Shown here: piece after piece, positions 63,521 through 64,000 of the stretch | Numbering within the stretch: position 1 is the first letter of the stretch | Layout: the number at the start of each line of letters is the position of its first letter | DNA from: Xiheimicrobium sp033763395 | GTDB lineage: Bacteria; Myxococcota; Myxococcia; Myxococcales; Myxococcaceae | Assembly (NCBI GenBank): GCA_033763395.1 | Contig: JANRKQ010000018.1 | Span: 62,001 to 126,000, forward strand | Direction: 5' to 3' | Length of the DNA stretch: 64,000 bases | The notes under the pieces: generated by a model | Seen by the model: only the letters and a program-made list of their open reading frames with translations | What the model was told of the DNA's origin: nothing | Databases searched by the model: none | Translations under genes and position numbers: made by a program

Positions 63521-64000
63521 TCAGGCCGGAAGCTCGGCCTGGAGGAGCGCCTTGAGCTCGTCGGCGTCGAGCGTACGGCCTTCGCGTGTCACCGCCAGCG
63601 CGTTGATCTGCGACTCGTCGATCTCCACGTGCGCGCCCTTGCGCCACTCGGTGGTCGTCTCTCCGCCGTCGACGAGCCGGCCGATCACCTTGCCCTCGTC
63701 CCAGGTGACGACCTCGGCCCACAGCTGCTCGTCGCCGGGCGCCTCGTCTTCGCCGTCGGGGTGCACCTCGAAGGGCGCGCGCACCACGAACGAGAGCGGC
63801 TCCATCAGCCCCTTGCGCATGAAGCGGGCCTTGAAGTGGGGCAACAGCCGCTCGGCCTGCACTTTCAGCCGCTGCGCCTGCTCCTCGGTCTCTTCCTCGA
63901 ACCGATCGCGATACTGCTCGAGCATCTCGCTCATCGAGTGTTTTCCCTCGGGCGAGACCACCGTCACCATCTGCGCGTCGTGGCCCTCGAAGAGCTCGGG
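63521..64000 (-). CDS. DUF2314-like protein, N-terminus beyond the window
   Basis: The minus-strand frame is open from the right window edge to the stop at 63521; an internal ATG at 63968-63970 is in frame but the preceding codons (PELFEGHDAQ) read like coding sequence, so I treat the gene as 5'-partial. The visible ~159 residues include a helical section (MLEQYRDRFEEETEEQAQRLKVQAERLLPHFKARFMRKG), then a DUF2314-like pattern: FVVRAPFEVHPDG, EQLWAEVVTWDEGKVIGRLVDGG, KGAHVEIDESQINAL. The family is widespread and uncharacterised. It is 16 bases upstream of the FHA-GAF-AAA+ gene on the same strand and probably co-transcribed with it. Confidence 0.8.
   Translation of the reverse strand, partial: PELFEGHDAQMVTVVSPEGKHSMSEMLEQYRDRFEEETEEQAQRLKVQAERLLPHFKARFMRKGLMEPLSFVVRAPFEVHPDGEDEAPGDEQLWAEVVTWDEGKVIGRLVDGGETTTEWRKGAHVEIDESQINALAVTREGRTLDADELKALLQAELPA

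Noticed and set aside
61324..63555. 743-codon plus-strand open frame
   Set aside because: Antisense to the FHA-GAF-AAA+ gene, which has clear domains.

Overview
The window is a gene-dense, very GC-rich stretch of bacterial chromosome. By gene content it most likely comes from a Myxococcota (myxobacterium-type) genome. The signs are Hanks-type Ser/Thr kinases (one tandem, one fused to an AAA/TPR module), FHA-headed relatives of sigma54 activators, TIGR02996 'repeat-companion' proteins, paired DUF1592/DUF1552 proteins, PEGA and RCC1 repeat proteins, many lipoproteins and extensive GTG use. This assignment is an inference; there is no rRNA here to confirm it.

Layout. 1-6.5 kb: cell-envelope and miscellaneous plus-strand genes (partial barrel-like protein, lipoprotein, large coiled-coil protein, metallophosphoesterase-like protein, CAP-domain lipoprotein, SDR, START-domain protein), ending at a near-perfect parS-like site (6499-6514). 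6.5-14.6 kb: DMT transporter; an ECF sigma / FecR-TPR / envelope protein / RCC1 operon; a molybdopterin oxidoreductase coupled to a DUF72 protein. 14.6-21.4 kb: pseudokinase-kinase protein, dnaK with promoter and terminator, diacylglycerol-kinase-like lipid kinase, FHA-AAA+ protein. 21.4-23.2 kb: a compact operon of a ubiquitin-like small protein, an E1/ThiF-like enzyme and a TIGR02996/LRR-like protein. 23.3-32.1 kb: Rpn-type nuclease, giant kinase-ATPase, and divergently a secreted-effector-like cassette headed by a protein with five annexin-like repeats and a C-terminal ADP-ribosyltransferase domain. 32.1-41.6 kb: collagen-like lipoprotein, lone receiver protein, tRNA-Pro and tRNA-Arg, DUF1592/DUF1552 pair, DUF4403-type lipoprotein, small hypotheticals, FHA-TIGR02996 protein. 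41.6-53 kb: parE-parC, two PEGA proteins, a barrel-SppA fusion, rho. 53-60.3 kb: a tightly overlapped zinc-finger / DUF4129 / DUF4350 / MoxR / DUF58 / DUF4190 block with convergent SpoIIM. 60.5-64 kb: PsuG, an FHA-GAF-AAA+ protein with ruined ATPase motifs, and a DUF2314-like protein running off the right edge.

How parts work together. Most operons are inferred from 1-8 bp overlaps (TGATG, ATGA) that suggest translational coupling: CAP-SDR; sigma-FecR; envelope-RCC1; oxidoreductase-DUF72; E1-LRR; toxin-small protein; DUF1592-DUF1552; PEGA pair; DUF4129-DUF4350-MoxR-DUF58. The strongest candidates for under-described biology are the ubiquitin-like/E1/LRR operon with an 11-bp-stem hairpin between its first two genes, and the annexin-repeat ADP-ribosyltransferase cassette. 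Several signalling proteins (one kinase lobe and both FHA-AAA+ proteins) have visibly lost catalytic or sigma54-contact motifs and probably act as scaffolds or phosphopeptide readers.
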